DNA of 64,000 nucleotides from Didymodactylos carnosus (Eukaryota; Rotifera; Eurotatoria; Philodinida; Philodinidae), in contig CAJNOQ010000016.1 of NCBI GenBank assembly GCA_905250885.1, positions 48,259 to 112,258 on the forward strand. Direction: 5' to 3'. The position numbers and the translations under genes were made by a program. Shown piece by piece: positions 1 to 13,900 of this stretch. Below the pieces are notes generated by a model. That model was not told the DNA's origin, did not search any database, and saw nothing but the letters and a program-made list of their open reading frames with translations. Positions within the stretch are counted from its first letter, which is position 1. Every line of letters starts with the position of its first letter.

Positions 1-89
1 ATTTGTAACCTTGTATCTCTGCTTACAAAAGAAGACTTAGAACCAATTTTCTATAAACTTTTGATTGACGATTATTTTTCTTCCATTAG

Positions 90-1156
90 ATGACAACGAT
101 TGGTCATGTGAACATCGTTCTAAAAAAATGAATCAAACTGTTGATAACAAACAACAAAATACTCTGGTAAATTCTTCATCATCATCGTCTTCGTCAACAT
201 CAGTTGAAGATGAGGAAAAACAGGAACAAAGCAGTGATAATGATGAAGCGCAAGATAAAATTGATGAGGAATTTTTACGAAAACGGTATGTGAATAAAAA
301 TGAATATCGTCGTGTATCGGTTGCTGCCGAAAAGTATAATCCTGAAGAGGATAATGACAGTGATACGGAAAATACATTTTATCCAAAAACTAATGAACAA
401 CGAAAACGTTTAAAAGACGCTGTTATACATAGTCTATTATTTCGAACATTAGAATCGTCACAAATTGATCAAATATTAAATGCTATGTACGAGAAAGAAG
501 TAACACGTGGCGAAGTAATTATCAAACAGGGAGATGATGGTGATAATTTTTATGTTATTGATAAAGGTACATTTGATATTTATGTTAGTAAACAACTCGA
601 TCAAACACCAGTTAAAGTAGGTGAATATGATAATAAAGGTTCATTTGGGGAATTGGCATTGATGTATAATCAACCGAGAAGTGCTACGATCATAGCAGCA
701 ACAAACGGTATCCTATGGGTAATGAAACGTCAGACATTTCGTAAATTAGTCTTGAAATATGCTTTTCGTAAACGTCAACTATATGAAAACTTTTTAAAAG
801 AAGTTGAAATATTAAAATTGATGAATGAATACGAACGATCAAATGTGGCAGATGCTCTTATACCAATTGTCTATGAACAAAATGATTTGATTATAAAACA
901 AGGTGATTATGGTGATAGAATGTTCTTTATTGAAAATGGAGAATGTGATGTTATCATGAATAAACATGTCCATAAAACCTTGAGCAAAGGTGATTATTTC
1001 GGTGAGTTAGCCCTTGTTAATAATGAACCTCGTTCTGCTACCGTTAAAGCTAGAACAAAAGCGAAATTAGCCTATTTAGAAGTTGAATCATTTGAACGAC
1101 TTATGGGACCATGTATGGATTTAATTTGTAGAAATATGTCCAAATATACCAAATGA
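90..1156 (+). CDS. PRKAR2: cAMP-dependent protein kinase type II regulatory subunit, 3' part
   Basis: Regulatory subunit that holds PKA catalytic subunits inactive until cAMP binds. The visible reading frame has an acidic Ser/Asp/Glu-rich linker, then the inhibitor site RRVSVAAE at about nt 308-331. A serine in the P0 position of this site marks type II; type I has Ala or Gly. Two cyclic-nucleotide-binding domains follow, each with its phosphate-binding cassette: FGELALMYNQPRSAT in domain A and FGELALVNNEPRSAT in domain B, both with the cAMP-contacting Glu and Arg. The stop is TGA at 1154-1156. The N-terminal dimerisation/docking helices are not visible. A splice acceptor (ttccattag) ends at 89, so the first exon probably lies upstream of the window. 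An in-frame ATG at 128 is an alternative start that would give a protein lacking the docking domain. The family call is very safe; the 5' end is not resolved. Confidence 0.93.
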
Positions 1157-1759
1157 AGTATAGGAAAAACAAACTTGTATACTTTATATATATATATGAT
1201 AACGATGTAGTTTTTGTTTATATAGTCTATTCTCCTTTGTTGATTCTTTGAATGAACTAAATGTCGAACCTTTTATCGAATAAATATATTGAACTGAATC
1301 CGGATATCATCCAAGTTAGAATGACAAGAAAACAAGAATTTTTTCAAATTTTCAGCGGAAGTGCGTCCTCCGACTCTCTACCATTATTTGTGTCCATATT
1401 CACTCATATTATTGTACAGCAGAGAGTCTTCGAATTTATTTAGAGAGTTTAATCGAATTCCGAGTTTCCAATAACTTCTATACTATAATATAAAGTGTTT
1501 ATTTGTCTGTTTGATTTTTATGCTACACAAATCCACATGCTTGATCCCAGAGCAACCAAATTTTCCATGGGGTCCATATTCATCAAGAGGAAGACCGTAG
1601 GCTATGTGTGACCCCAAAATCTCCATCCACAGGGGTACCTCACCCTCTCATCAACATCAACCCGGGCAAAGCCTGGTAAATTTTCTAGTATTCTATAAAA
1701 GTTTTGTAATTAAAATAACTTTTAATTTTGATATTCGGCATAATATTATACCTTACTCA
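1157..1759. other. Intergenic, presumed 3' flank of the PKA gene
   Basis: No convincing coding sequence is visible. The short reading frames here have no recognisable family and no splice structure. An AATAAA occurs near 1279 and could serve the PKA transcript. Short GC-rich patches near 1620-1680 are compositionally unlike the surroundings and may be the outer edge of the repeat that follows. Confidence 0.4.
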
Positions 1760-2240
1760 GGTTCAGTCCGAAATTCCGGTACTTTTTCGGCCCGGGCCGA
1801 AAGTCTGAAAGGAATTTCGGACCAAACTTTAATTTACCTAATTAATTTATAAATAATTAGTAAACTTCACGGCGCTCAGCAGTCGATATGGTGCTCGGCA
1901 GACGGTATAGTGCTTAGCAGTGCAACATGATGTTTAGCAGTTTTCATTCAATTCTATTAGAAGTGAGGCAGAGCACGATACTCTACCAATATAATTTTAA
2001 TTTTATTCGACCGATGTTTCTCCACCAATACCACCACTTTCATCTTGCTGAGCACCATGTCGTACTGCTGACCACTATGTCATCTTGCTGAGCACCACGT
2101 TTTATTGAAAGTGCATAGTGCTGAACACCATGAAGTTTACTAATTATTTATAAAATTAATTAGGTAAATTAAGGTTTGGTCCGAAATTCCTTTCAAACTT
2201 TCGGCCCGGACCGAAAAAGCATCGGAATTTCGGACCGAGC
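1760..2240. repeat. Fold-back element with arms of about 120 bp
   Basis: The left arm (about 1760-1875) and right arm (about 2115-2240) are reverse complements over about 115-120 bp with few mismatches. Both contain the GC-rich core around GGCCCGGGCCGAAAG and the AT-rich inner part ATTAATTTATAAATAATTAG. The roughly 240-bp centre carries degenerate short repeats of the type GCTGAGCACCAT, in one orientation on the left and the opposite on the right, so the symmetry continues inward. No transposase frame is present. I read it as a non-autonomous palindromic element; no target-site duplication could be fixed. Confidence 0.8.
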
Positions 2241-2243
2241 CGA

Positions 2244-3197
2244 AAGTCCGGGATAAAAAATTCGTGGGCCGAAATTTATGTAACCCGTTGTAATCAGTGT
2301 ACTCTTCTATCAAATTCTTTATATTGTTATGGTGAATCCCGATGAAACTGTTGTTCGCGATTCGAGTCAAATATATTATAAGAAACTCAATATTTTAAAA
2401 CGAACATATGAAAAATATACTGAACATAAAAGTTAGTACTGTATGTATGCGAATGAGTATGTTAATATTTATAAATTTCACAAAAATTTCATGTGCTGCT
2501 TTTATATTACTGCAGAATTATTATTGTTAGAACTTGTAATTGCATTATTATACTATCTGGTTTACACCCAGTCAGAATGAAAATAGCGTAAAAAATTAGG
2601 CAATATCAGAATAATACAGCAGTACAACAGGCGTATAACATAAGAAAACTATCTAGACTAATATCAATAAAACCTGATATTTAAACGTTCTAAAAAGTGG
2701 ATAACTCAGAATAAGTTTAAAATGATTGACAGTAGGACTTCAGAAACCATCATTATTGACATACCAATCAAAAATATATAATTTTTTCTAAAATTCTTTA
2801 TCTTTAAAAGCATTTCAAATCCTCTATTGCTCACAAAAATGTATAGCCTCTATATAGGACTAAAGTTTGTTTAACTTCATCTTTAGATTGATTCTTCAAT
2901 AGAATTCAAAATTCAACGGTTTTTCTAATTTTCGTAGAAATCAGACAAATATTCTTGGAAAACGTCATTCAACAGAGTTTGAAAAATGGAACAAACGTAA
3001 GTTTTTTTTTAAGTTTAGCTCTCAAATCAATGAAGATTTCTGGCATTTTTCGTCAAGCTATCATGTTCCATTTTGATCACGCGATCTGATTATAATTAAC
3101 AAGATGATTGATTATATTATAATAAGTTTTCTAAAGAGTTTCGAGAGGGCTTCTAATCAATTTGTAGCATCATTTATCTTGCAGCGGGATTATTTAC
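2244..3197. other. Intergenic, no feature seen
   Basis: AT-rich sequence between two palindromic elements. I see no gene, RNA gene or repeat here on either strand. Confidence 0.5.
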
Positions 3198-3741
3198 TCA
3201 CGAGGGAATGTTTCCAGGTGTCTCATCGCTTTTACCTTAGAAACTTATACACTTGACTATAGTTAACTTTTGATGCTGATTTTGAATTTGATATTCATTT
3301 ATGTTGCTAAGTGTCGCTGTCATGGTTGTCTAAATATCCAATCTCTAGAGACACCTCTTAAAAATCTGAATTGAAGAGATTCTGCTTCTTGCAGATTATA
3401 AAACATGTCGAATACCTAAGGGAAATTTTTTACTAACAATCCCACGAGTAACTGGAAACGCTCCCGTATTTTAGTTCAAAAAAGTTTCAAATTTCAATCA
3501 ACTTAGTAAAAAAAAATTTTTCTTTAGATAATTCAACATGTTCTACAATCTCTACGAAGCAGAATCTCTGCAATCCAGATTTTAAGAAGTATCTCTAGAG
3601 ATCGGATATTTAGAGAACAATGACAGCTACACTTAGCAACATAAATGAATATCAAATTCGAGATCAGCATCAAAAGTTAACTATAGTCAAATAGGTTTCT
3701 AAGGTAAAAGCGATGAGACACCTGGAAACAATTCCTCGTCA
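3198..3741. repeat. Fold-back element with arms of about 240 bp
   Basis: The left arm (about 3198-3438) and right arm (about 3504-3741) are inverted copies. Matching landmarks are TTTCCAGGTGTCTCATCGC against GCGATGAGACACCTGGAAA, and AACTTTTGATGCTGATTTTGA against its near reverse complement. The spacer is only about 65 bp. Arm divergence is mild, roughly one mismatch in ten by eye. No coding content is seen. It is probably a MITE-like element; its transposon superfamily is not clear because no clean target duplication was found. Confidence 0.8.
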
Positions 3742-5086
3742 GAACGAGCGTGTAGTCATGGAATGTGCGACATTTGGTTTGTGGATTACTGACGAACTGT
3801 CATAGACAACACTGATTTAAAGAATGTGGCCGTGTCCCGAACGTACTACAAACGATTTTTTCATGTACTAAATTGTTTTTCGTTTATCGGTACCTGAATC
3901 GCCATGTATATCATTCAATTTCATCAAAGTGGAACTTGGGATTGAATGTTTTCATTTTTTGATTTCTGTCTTATTCTGTCTTTGTTATAAAAAAAAGCTG
4001 TACTCTCACATACATGTATATAGTGTGGATATGAGTATAAAAAAGTGTTCGTATAAGAGAAAGAGTGATGTATGGTGGCTTGTTGTATTAATGGCATGCT
4101 CGGTGACAAGAAAAAATCTATCTCACTTAGGATGACACATTCCATGACTCAACTTACACTTGTTTTGCGTGTTTAAATCCAATTTGAAGGAAATTATATT
4201 GAAAAATGGTCAAAAACTTCTCAGGACTCTCTGGAAAACTCGTGGTAACTCAGTTAATGATCTTGTTAATTACTATTAGGCCTCGCGACCAAAGTATAAC
4301 CTGATAAGTAGAAAAAAAGTTCCATTAAAACTGACGGAGACAGTTTTTTATGCAACACGCGTATTCATATATAACTGTCTAAACAACTGTATGACGACTT
4401 TTCCTTCAAAAAATCTTTCTATCATTAAAAGTCCCATAGGCTTTGTAATATAACAGAACTTTGGGATTCTATTTTTTGCGTTTTTCTCATAAGTGAAGGA
4501 AGAAAAAAAATTCTAATTCAGCAGCTTTAGACACCATAAGACAACGTCATTGGTGACTTGATTCTTATGGTATTATTAAATCAGCATCATTAACAAATCG
4601 GAAGACCCATGCTCTTCGTCTTGATGCAATTTGTAACAAACACAATGTGACCGAAATTTGTATCGATCCCGCCACAGTTATTAAAAATATTTCCACCACT
4701 ATAAGTAGCAATGGTAATCGAAAATATTTAATGGACAGTAAATTGATATTCATTATTCATTTTTTCATTGTTATCTGTTTCTCAGGTGTGGTAAATAGTA
4801 AAAATTTATTTTAGTACTTACAATATTCTAATAAAAAAGAATATTAATTCTTTTCTAAAGATCTATTAGTCCAATAGGATCTGAGTATGAAATATAGATG
4901 CCGAGATCTATAGATAGCGATAAAACATGTTAGATTATTAAGATACATGATAATCTCAGCATCTGGTCCTCATGTATCTTTTTGAATGAACCTCCTCAGT
5001 CTTCTTTCCTTGTGATCAAGTAAAATAGAATGACTGTTACTGCAAGCGTACCTACGCCTTAGTATCGATGACTACACTAATTATTA
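3742..5086. other. Intergenic, no feature seen
   Basis: AT-rich gap between two palindromic elements. Short reading frames on both strands around 3924-4145 overlap one another and have no family resemblance, so they are treated as chance. Confidence 0.45.
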
Positions 5087-6402
5087 CTTAGGTCATACCA
5101 AAAGTACTGGCATTTCCAGATAAAACGTCACAGAATAGAGTTAATGAAGATTTTACTTCAGTAAGTATTTGAGCCAGTAGTCATGAATACCCATGCACAA
5201 TCAATTTACTTCTAGGCATTTGTTGGAAATTTTTTTCGAACCATCTTTGATTAAAAAATTCATCATCCTGGTTATGGCACTCAATGCCATGAGCAGGAAC
5301 TATTTTGATCGATTAAATTTGGTTGGACATGGTCGACTAAAGAAATATGTCGAATGCATGAAGCGGTAGTAGGTACTAGATTTGTGACACATAAATGACC
5401 TAAAACTCCTTAAAGCAGAAAGATTATAAGCGAAGAATCTGCATTTGCTATAGTTTGACGCAGGTAATTAGGTTCAAAACATTGTTTCGTGTCTTTTCTT
5501 CAAACAACTAGTCGAATAATCTTAGAAACTAGCCAAATACGCAAAGAGGGCAGGCTGTTATATCAATAATTTCCTAAAACTACTTGTCAACGAAATGAGA
5601 AGGCAAAGATTATCACATAGTACTCATAACATCAAAGTTCATCATGACAGCGTTCGACAATATACTCATAAAAATGTTTTTACTATCTTGAACCAGAACA
5701 TGTTATAATTATTTTACACCCACCTTATTCCACGGGCCCAGTACTATGTAGTTTTCAGATGCTTTATCTAATTGATAAACTTAATCAATCAAACGGCCCC
5801 TAATCATGGCATTGCATGCCGTAATAAAGGATTATGTACATGGTTATCCTAGTTTCTAATTTCTAACGGATTTGCCAGATTTCTCCAAAAAACCAACTTC
5901 TCAAAACTTTTAAAAATTTGAAAAACCAGAGAGTAAACACTGATGTTGTTGGACAGCACCTCCTTTTTTCGCTGGTCAACTTCTACAGCAGAATTTTATT
6001 TCATTTAATGAAAATGGAAAACATTATTTGATCAAATATTGTTCACTTTTTTCTTTTTCTTGGCGTCTGTTTTTTTGCTGACAATTTCAGATATTCGACA
6101 AATTTGGCATTTGGCAAATTATTTGGTAACTTTTGACAAAATCTGATATTTGCCAAATTTTTGCGAATTTTTGTTTTTGGCAAATGCCAAATCTAATCAT
6201 TTTCAACCTGTTCCACATCAAGATGATGTTTTTTTTAATTAAAGATGATTCGAAAAAAATTTCCAGCAAATGCCTTGAAATAAATTGATTGTGCATGGAT
6301 ATTCATGACTACTGGCTCAAATACTTACTGAAGTAAAATCTTCATTAACTCTATTCTGTGGCGTTTTATCTGCAAATGCCAGTACCTTTGGTATGACCTA
6401 AG
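5087..6402. mobile_element. TA-flanked inverted-repeat element, 1.3 kb, Tc1/mariner-like ends
   Basis: Long terminal inverted repeats of about 200 bp: 5087-5285 against 6205-6402. The left end starts CTTAGGTCATACCAAA and the right end is its reverse complement TTTGGTATGACCTAAG. Both ends are bordered by TA (5085-5086 and 6403-6404), the target duplication expected of Tc1/mariner-type elements. The central 900 bp has no long reading frame, so a transposase, if there ever was one, is gone. The superfamily is inferred only from the TA borders. Confidence 0.78.
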
Positions 6403-6404
6403 TA

Positions 6405-7388
6405 TCTATCTATATTACTGTTAGGATTTAACTGATAAATTCTTCAGAGAAAGTATGAGACCGAAATAAAATTCCATTGCATAGACAAACAGAAAAATAT
6501 TAAACAGACATTTCATTATTACTTGAAGAGTTATGCATTTGCATTTATCAATTATTTGTTTTAGTCGAATATAAAATTTAAAAATACATAATTAGACACA
6601 AATTTGTGATATGACTTAATATGCACGTAGGGGTTTTTTTGTCACACGGTGCTGATTTCAGATCTGTACATATAAAATTTAAAACTTAGGAATACAATTT
6701 TTGTTTGTAAAATAATATAAAAATAAACAAAAATCAAAAAACAATGTGCGAAAATCAAATAACTATTTAGTAGTTTTATCACAAAATCGATCTTTTCATA
6801 CTCGCAATTGGATAATATAGAATAGGAGAACTGTTAGAATATCGTCAATGAAGTTTCTGCTCTTATCTATCAGTTCGAAAAAGTAAAGAAGTTAGTTGTA
6901 GCAAATTATTATTTATCAGCATAACAATGAAATAAACATCCATTTTATAAATATCAAAATATACAGAAAACTATGACAAAAACAAAACCGGTGCAAGAAC
7001 ATCTTTGTGTGCATAAAACATAAACAAAAATGTTTCAATGTAAGCGAGATGCGTAGAATATTGAAAAGAAATTGCCATAACATATATTTACATGGAAAAA
7101 CAAGCAAAAACAATAGATGTTAAAACTATGACAGCAATAACTTAATAGTTTTTCCAAGCTCACCAAAGCAATAAATGTCAAAGTTGAAGGTATACTCTAA
7201 TGGTTATAAAACATTAATTTCATTTTAAGGTCAAACATTTTGCATAAACAGACAATACAACTGTGTAGTAAGAAATGCTTGCTTATGTTAGAAGAGGGCA
7301 TACAAAAACTGATAAAGCTATCCCACAGCTCGACTGAAAATCGCAACGACCGTTTTAGAGATATAATAATAAAAAATCCATTGTTATT
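6405..7388. other. Intergenic, 3' flank of the C2HC finger gene
   Basis: AT-rich, with no coding sequence recognised. The part next to 7389 is presumably the 3' UTR of the minus-strand zinc-finger gene. Confidence 0.45.
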
Positions 7389-9604
<2,216 letters not shown>

Positions 9605-10607
9605 GATTGAAAAAGTAGAAAAATAATTTTAATGCGAAACACTAAAATAGAAAAGAGAATAATGGTTTTAAATTACTTAAAAAAACCGAAGTCCAAAGTA
9701 TAATTGCCTCTAACTGTAAATTATATACTTTGTTGACCATGATAGACAATTAGTTTAATCTATATTTATTAGTCAGCTGAAATAAGCATCACAGATAGTC
9801 TGGAATCGCAAAGCATTGTACTTGGCTATCTGAAGAAACGCAATATAGACAAATGGGATAACAACAAAAAATAAAAACTATCGTTTTAAAAACAAACAAT
9901 AGACAATTATGTCTTCACTTAAGGTTTTTCTTAGACAGGCAGAAACTGAAAATTTTATTCCATGCTCAAAAGTTAAGCAAAACCAAGAATAACTAAGTTA
10001 AAAGCCGTTCATTCGTAATATTCTGAAGTATTTTTCATTAGATTATCTGCAATTTTATAGAAAGAACTTCAGCGAAATGATCAAACGTGAAGTCAGCCGT
10101 GTTCTTAACAAAAATGGTAGGTGCTACATGCGATCAACCATATGCTTTTAAGATACTGTAACCTTGACAGCAGCTTTTCACAGATGTTTCACGATATTAC
10201 TCAATAAAAGACCAGTAATTACATACAACAAATAATAGCGTTTTACCTATATGAATAACCTTTTTTGTTTCACAGTTCAGTTTGGCTGAGAAATAGATGA
10301 CGCTATTGGCTGATGAAAATAGTTTACTCATCTTCTGTACATTAACAAACGCAAAAATAACGGAATAAGCACATACGTTGAATTCCTGCGAGTTTTAGAC
10401 GTCATTGAGTGAAGAATTCGACACTTTCAGCTGCAATTTGGTAAAATTGTCTATTTTCATTGCTTTTTTAATAGAAAAAGAAAATTTATTTGAATAATAC
10501 TCATACAAACTACTTCAAAATGTTAGTTGCAGTAATGTGAGAATATTCTAATAAATTTAAACATCTTTTCTGAGATCGTTCATCAAATATTGTTATGAAA
10601 CATTAAA
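9605..10607. other. Intergenic between divergent genes
   Basis: About 1 kb separating the minus-strand finger gene from the plus-strand secreted-protein gene, so it should contain both promoters. No TATA box or other element could be singled out. Confidence 0.45.
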
Positions 10608-10955
10608 ATGGTATTTTGGAAAGTAACCTGTTTAGTGCTATTTTGCACGTTCATCCAAACATCAACAGGTGTACCGATTTCTTTATATGATGATCTAAGA
10701 TTATTACCACAAGTCGAACAAGAATATACACAAAAAAATGGAAATGATGAACAAAACAATCATTATTATAAAAGATCGCTAAATGCGCGACAAATTATAT
10801 TAGAAATATGGTGGCGAAGACATTTCTTTCAACCGTTTGTGAAGTACAAAGCAAAGCAATATGATACCATCAGTTTTAATCAAAAGTCAACCATAATCCC
10901 AACCAGATCTTCAAAAACTCTTAAAAAAATGGTTCAAGTTGGGCTAAACATGTGA
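10608..10955 (+). CDS. Small secreted protein, possible peptide precursor
   Basis: An intronless 115-residue frame from ATG 10608 to TGA 10953-10955. Residues 1-21 form a clear signal peptide (MVFWKVTCLVLFCTFIQTSTG): a positive N-region, a hydrophobic core rich in Leu/Phe/Cys, and small residues at the likely cleavage point. The mature part has a dibasic YYKR at about residue 55, followed by SLNARQIILEIWWRR and HFFQPFVKYKAK, so two or three basic sites could release short peptides. There is no Gly before the basic pairs, so no amidation signal. There are no cysteines after the signal, hence no disulfide-rich fold. I do not recognise the family. The peptide-precursor reading is inference. Confidence 0.6.
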   Translation: MVFWKVTCLVLFCTFIQTSTGVPISLYDDLRLLPQVEQEYTQKNGNDEQNNHYYKRSLNARQIILEIWWRRHFFQPFVKYKAKQYDTISFNQKSTIIPTRSSKTLKKMVQVGLNM

Positions 10956-13900
10956 TAAAGTTTCACTACCTAACTTGAATGAACGATTGTCAATGCAATG
11001 AAAATTTATTTCTGCTTGATACAGTTTTTTATACATTTACTGTATTTGAATAATCAAAATACATAGATAGTTGTCAAACACACAAGGTCACTTTTTTATG
11101 AAACTTTCGATCCTTGCAACCTGTTTTTCTACAGAGAAGTTGCCAGTTACGATGTGTCTTGAATATATCAACTCTGGTCATCTATTTGATTGAACTCCGC
11201 CGCCTCTTAAAAATAATAATTTTTGCCAATAATATCGATTTAGAGATGAACCTGTGTTTAAAGAGCCCAGAGTATCTACTTTTGCAGAATTCGCATCGCT
11301 TTCTGTCCTAAAAGTGTTTTCTCATGGTTTTCAAGCAGATTCCCTATGGGTGTCGAAAAAAAGACTTTCAAAGACTAGTTTTTTCCTAGATACTTATGCA
11401 ATTAAACATTTTCTGAATAAGTAGATTTGTAGAGAAAACTTTTCAGGCCAAAATAAGATACGATACAGCTCTGTGCAACCTTGCTTTAAAAAGTGATCAA
11501 CAGTTTTCGATAAGCCCTAATATGCACAGTGTTTTCTATCAAAATTGTTCTTTTTTTATCACAGGACTTCGTATTTTCAAAAACTATACGACCCGGTAGA
11601 TGATATAGATCTCAGTTTGGACTTCGAATGAAGTTGATACGAAAGAATATAATTAGAAAGAGACTATTTATCAATTTTCAGTCTAATTTTTGATGATGTA
11701 GAAGATTTCTGGAAAAGTTGAATCAGGTTTTTGGCGTTTTGACTTGTAATATTTATCAAAAAGCAGTCGAACAAAAAATTCAAAACCAGACTCTTGTAGT
11801 CATCGGTATTTACTTCATTTTAAAACTATCTCGAAATCTCTACCAAATATATATTCGAAATTTTTGGAAAAAACAAATATTCCTATTTTGCTTCTTGTTG
11901 TGGCAACATCTCGTGAACAGAAACATAAGAGAGTCAAAAATCATCTTTTGTCACTATGTTTTAGCATGATCAGTATTCCCTGGGTTCCAAAGTGTGGTCT
12001 AGATCGAACTTGCAGTTACCAAGAAAGTTTGTTAACTAAATGTGTGGTTAGGGAGGGGAGCTTTCTACGTTTGACTTCTTTGCATTAAGTAATTTTATAG
12101 TTATAAACCGAAAGTCAATTAAGTATAAAAAGAATGACAGATAGATAAATATTGTACAGGAAGAAAACAAAAAATGAAAGTTAATTTATGTCGGAAAAAC
12201 TATCAACACTCGATAATTACTTATTTCTTCTATATACATAAAAAGAATTGTATTCAACTAATAGAACAACTTGTGCTTGTAGTTATCAACATATAGGCAT
12301 TCTTAAACGATAGTTACTTTTTTTTCTTTCCCTTTTTTTTTGGTGTCTAATATAATGTCATGCCTATAGCATATGTTATTTTAGTCCAAGTGTTTTTCGA
12401 GAAAGTTGCACGTCATATATACACAAGTATATCACAACTGTATAATTATTTGCATGCGCGCATCAAGGAAAAATTTGTTGAAGACTCAAGACTCAAGTGA
12501 GTCTTTTTCTATTCTTTTTCTTATTATATTCGCTCTCTTCTATGAAATAAATAATATGTTTATAATACCTGAAGCTTTTATTCTCTTAGTTGAATGATAT
12601 CGATTTGTACATGTATTTATTTTATTCATTGTTTAACAAAAAAAGAAAGAAATATCTTTCATTTCAACAATTAACAAGTTTTTTGATTCATTCAGCCTGT
12701 TGAGAATAGATCGTCCGGAAACTTGTGCATAAAACAGTCAACGTTTTATAGAGTATATGTACAATGAGTGAACAACGGTAAAGTAGAGATACATTATAAC
12801 GACAAGATCAGAAGCGATACTTTCAGATGTTCGAAGAAATCATCACTCTCTGTTAAAATCCATAGATCACTATTGTTTTGACCAATAATATAATATAAAG
12901 AAATTATAACAACGAATGAGTACTACTCATTGAATGAAAATCATAGAAGGTTGAATGTCTCTGCACTAGACAAAGTGATTACGCAATAAGCTTAGGGTTA
13001 GTCTGTATATTTAATAGATTCAAGGTTAAACACAAAGTAACAATATCAAAAATAGCATTTGTTTCTACTATCTCACGACGCATTGGATCAATTAATAAGG
13101 GCAACAACAACAAAAAAAAGATGGAACAAATAATATGCCCGGTAGGATTGATAAAATAATATTCGTTCACACGAACATCACTGATACAAGAAAAATGTTC
13201 AAGTATGCTCAGAAGAGTTCTCAAGTATAAAATTAGTTGTTAATGTAATACTATTGGCATATGCACACCTTATCATGATTAATATTATGTATTTTTCAAT
13301 CAATCAATATGATGATAAAGGAGGAACATGTTGAAGAAATTCTATCAATTTAGTATTTGTCTATCGGTGTGAGTGTGTATCTGCATATTATTACGTTAGA
13401 GAAAAAAAAAAGAGAGAAGAGAAGAAAAATAAGAAAATCATTTGCATAAATCGAGGCTATTGCTCTTTTGTTTACAAATGTTTAAACTTCAATAACTATT
13501 TCTATTATAGAACACAATGAAAATATTGTATGTATAGTATCAGTCATATATAAAATGTGAGCAGGGGTAATTTATTTTGTGTTTTGTATTAAAAAGATGA
13601 ATATTACATCTGTACAATCTCTCTCTTCCTCTCTCAAATGTATAGCATACAAATAGCAGTCAAAAACAATTAAGCTGTAAAAAGTGATTTTACAATCTTA
13701 TTGGTTATTTTTCAGAATTTTCTTTTTTTCTATTTGAACAAGTAAATTTAGTCATATCATTGTTTTTTGTTTGTTAATAATTCGTTCTATGAAATCAACA
13801 CACTTTCGAAATACGCTTAGCCATATATCTTCTTTTTTTTTCATCGAAACCCTTAGTATATCTTCTTTTTGATGTCGTACATTGTATTCGTGATTAAATG

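Noticed and set aside
65-89. Apparent start of the PKA reading frame at 65
   Set aside because: It is a TTG codon, and the sequence up to 89 is an intron-like pyrimidine stretch ending in AG. The frame more probably enters at 90 from an upstream exon.
12979-13224. 81-codon minus-strand frame with a hydrophobic middle
   Set aside because: No upstream exon, no family, and surrounded by gene-free AT-rich DNA. Chance is likelier.
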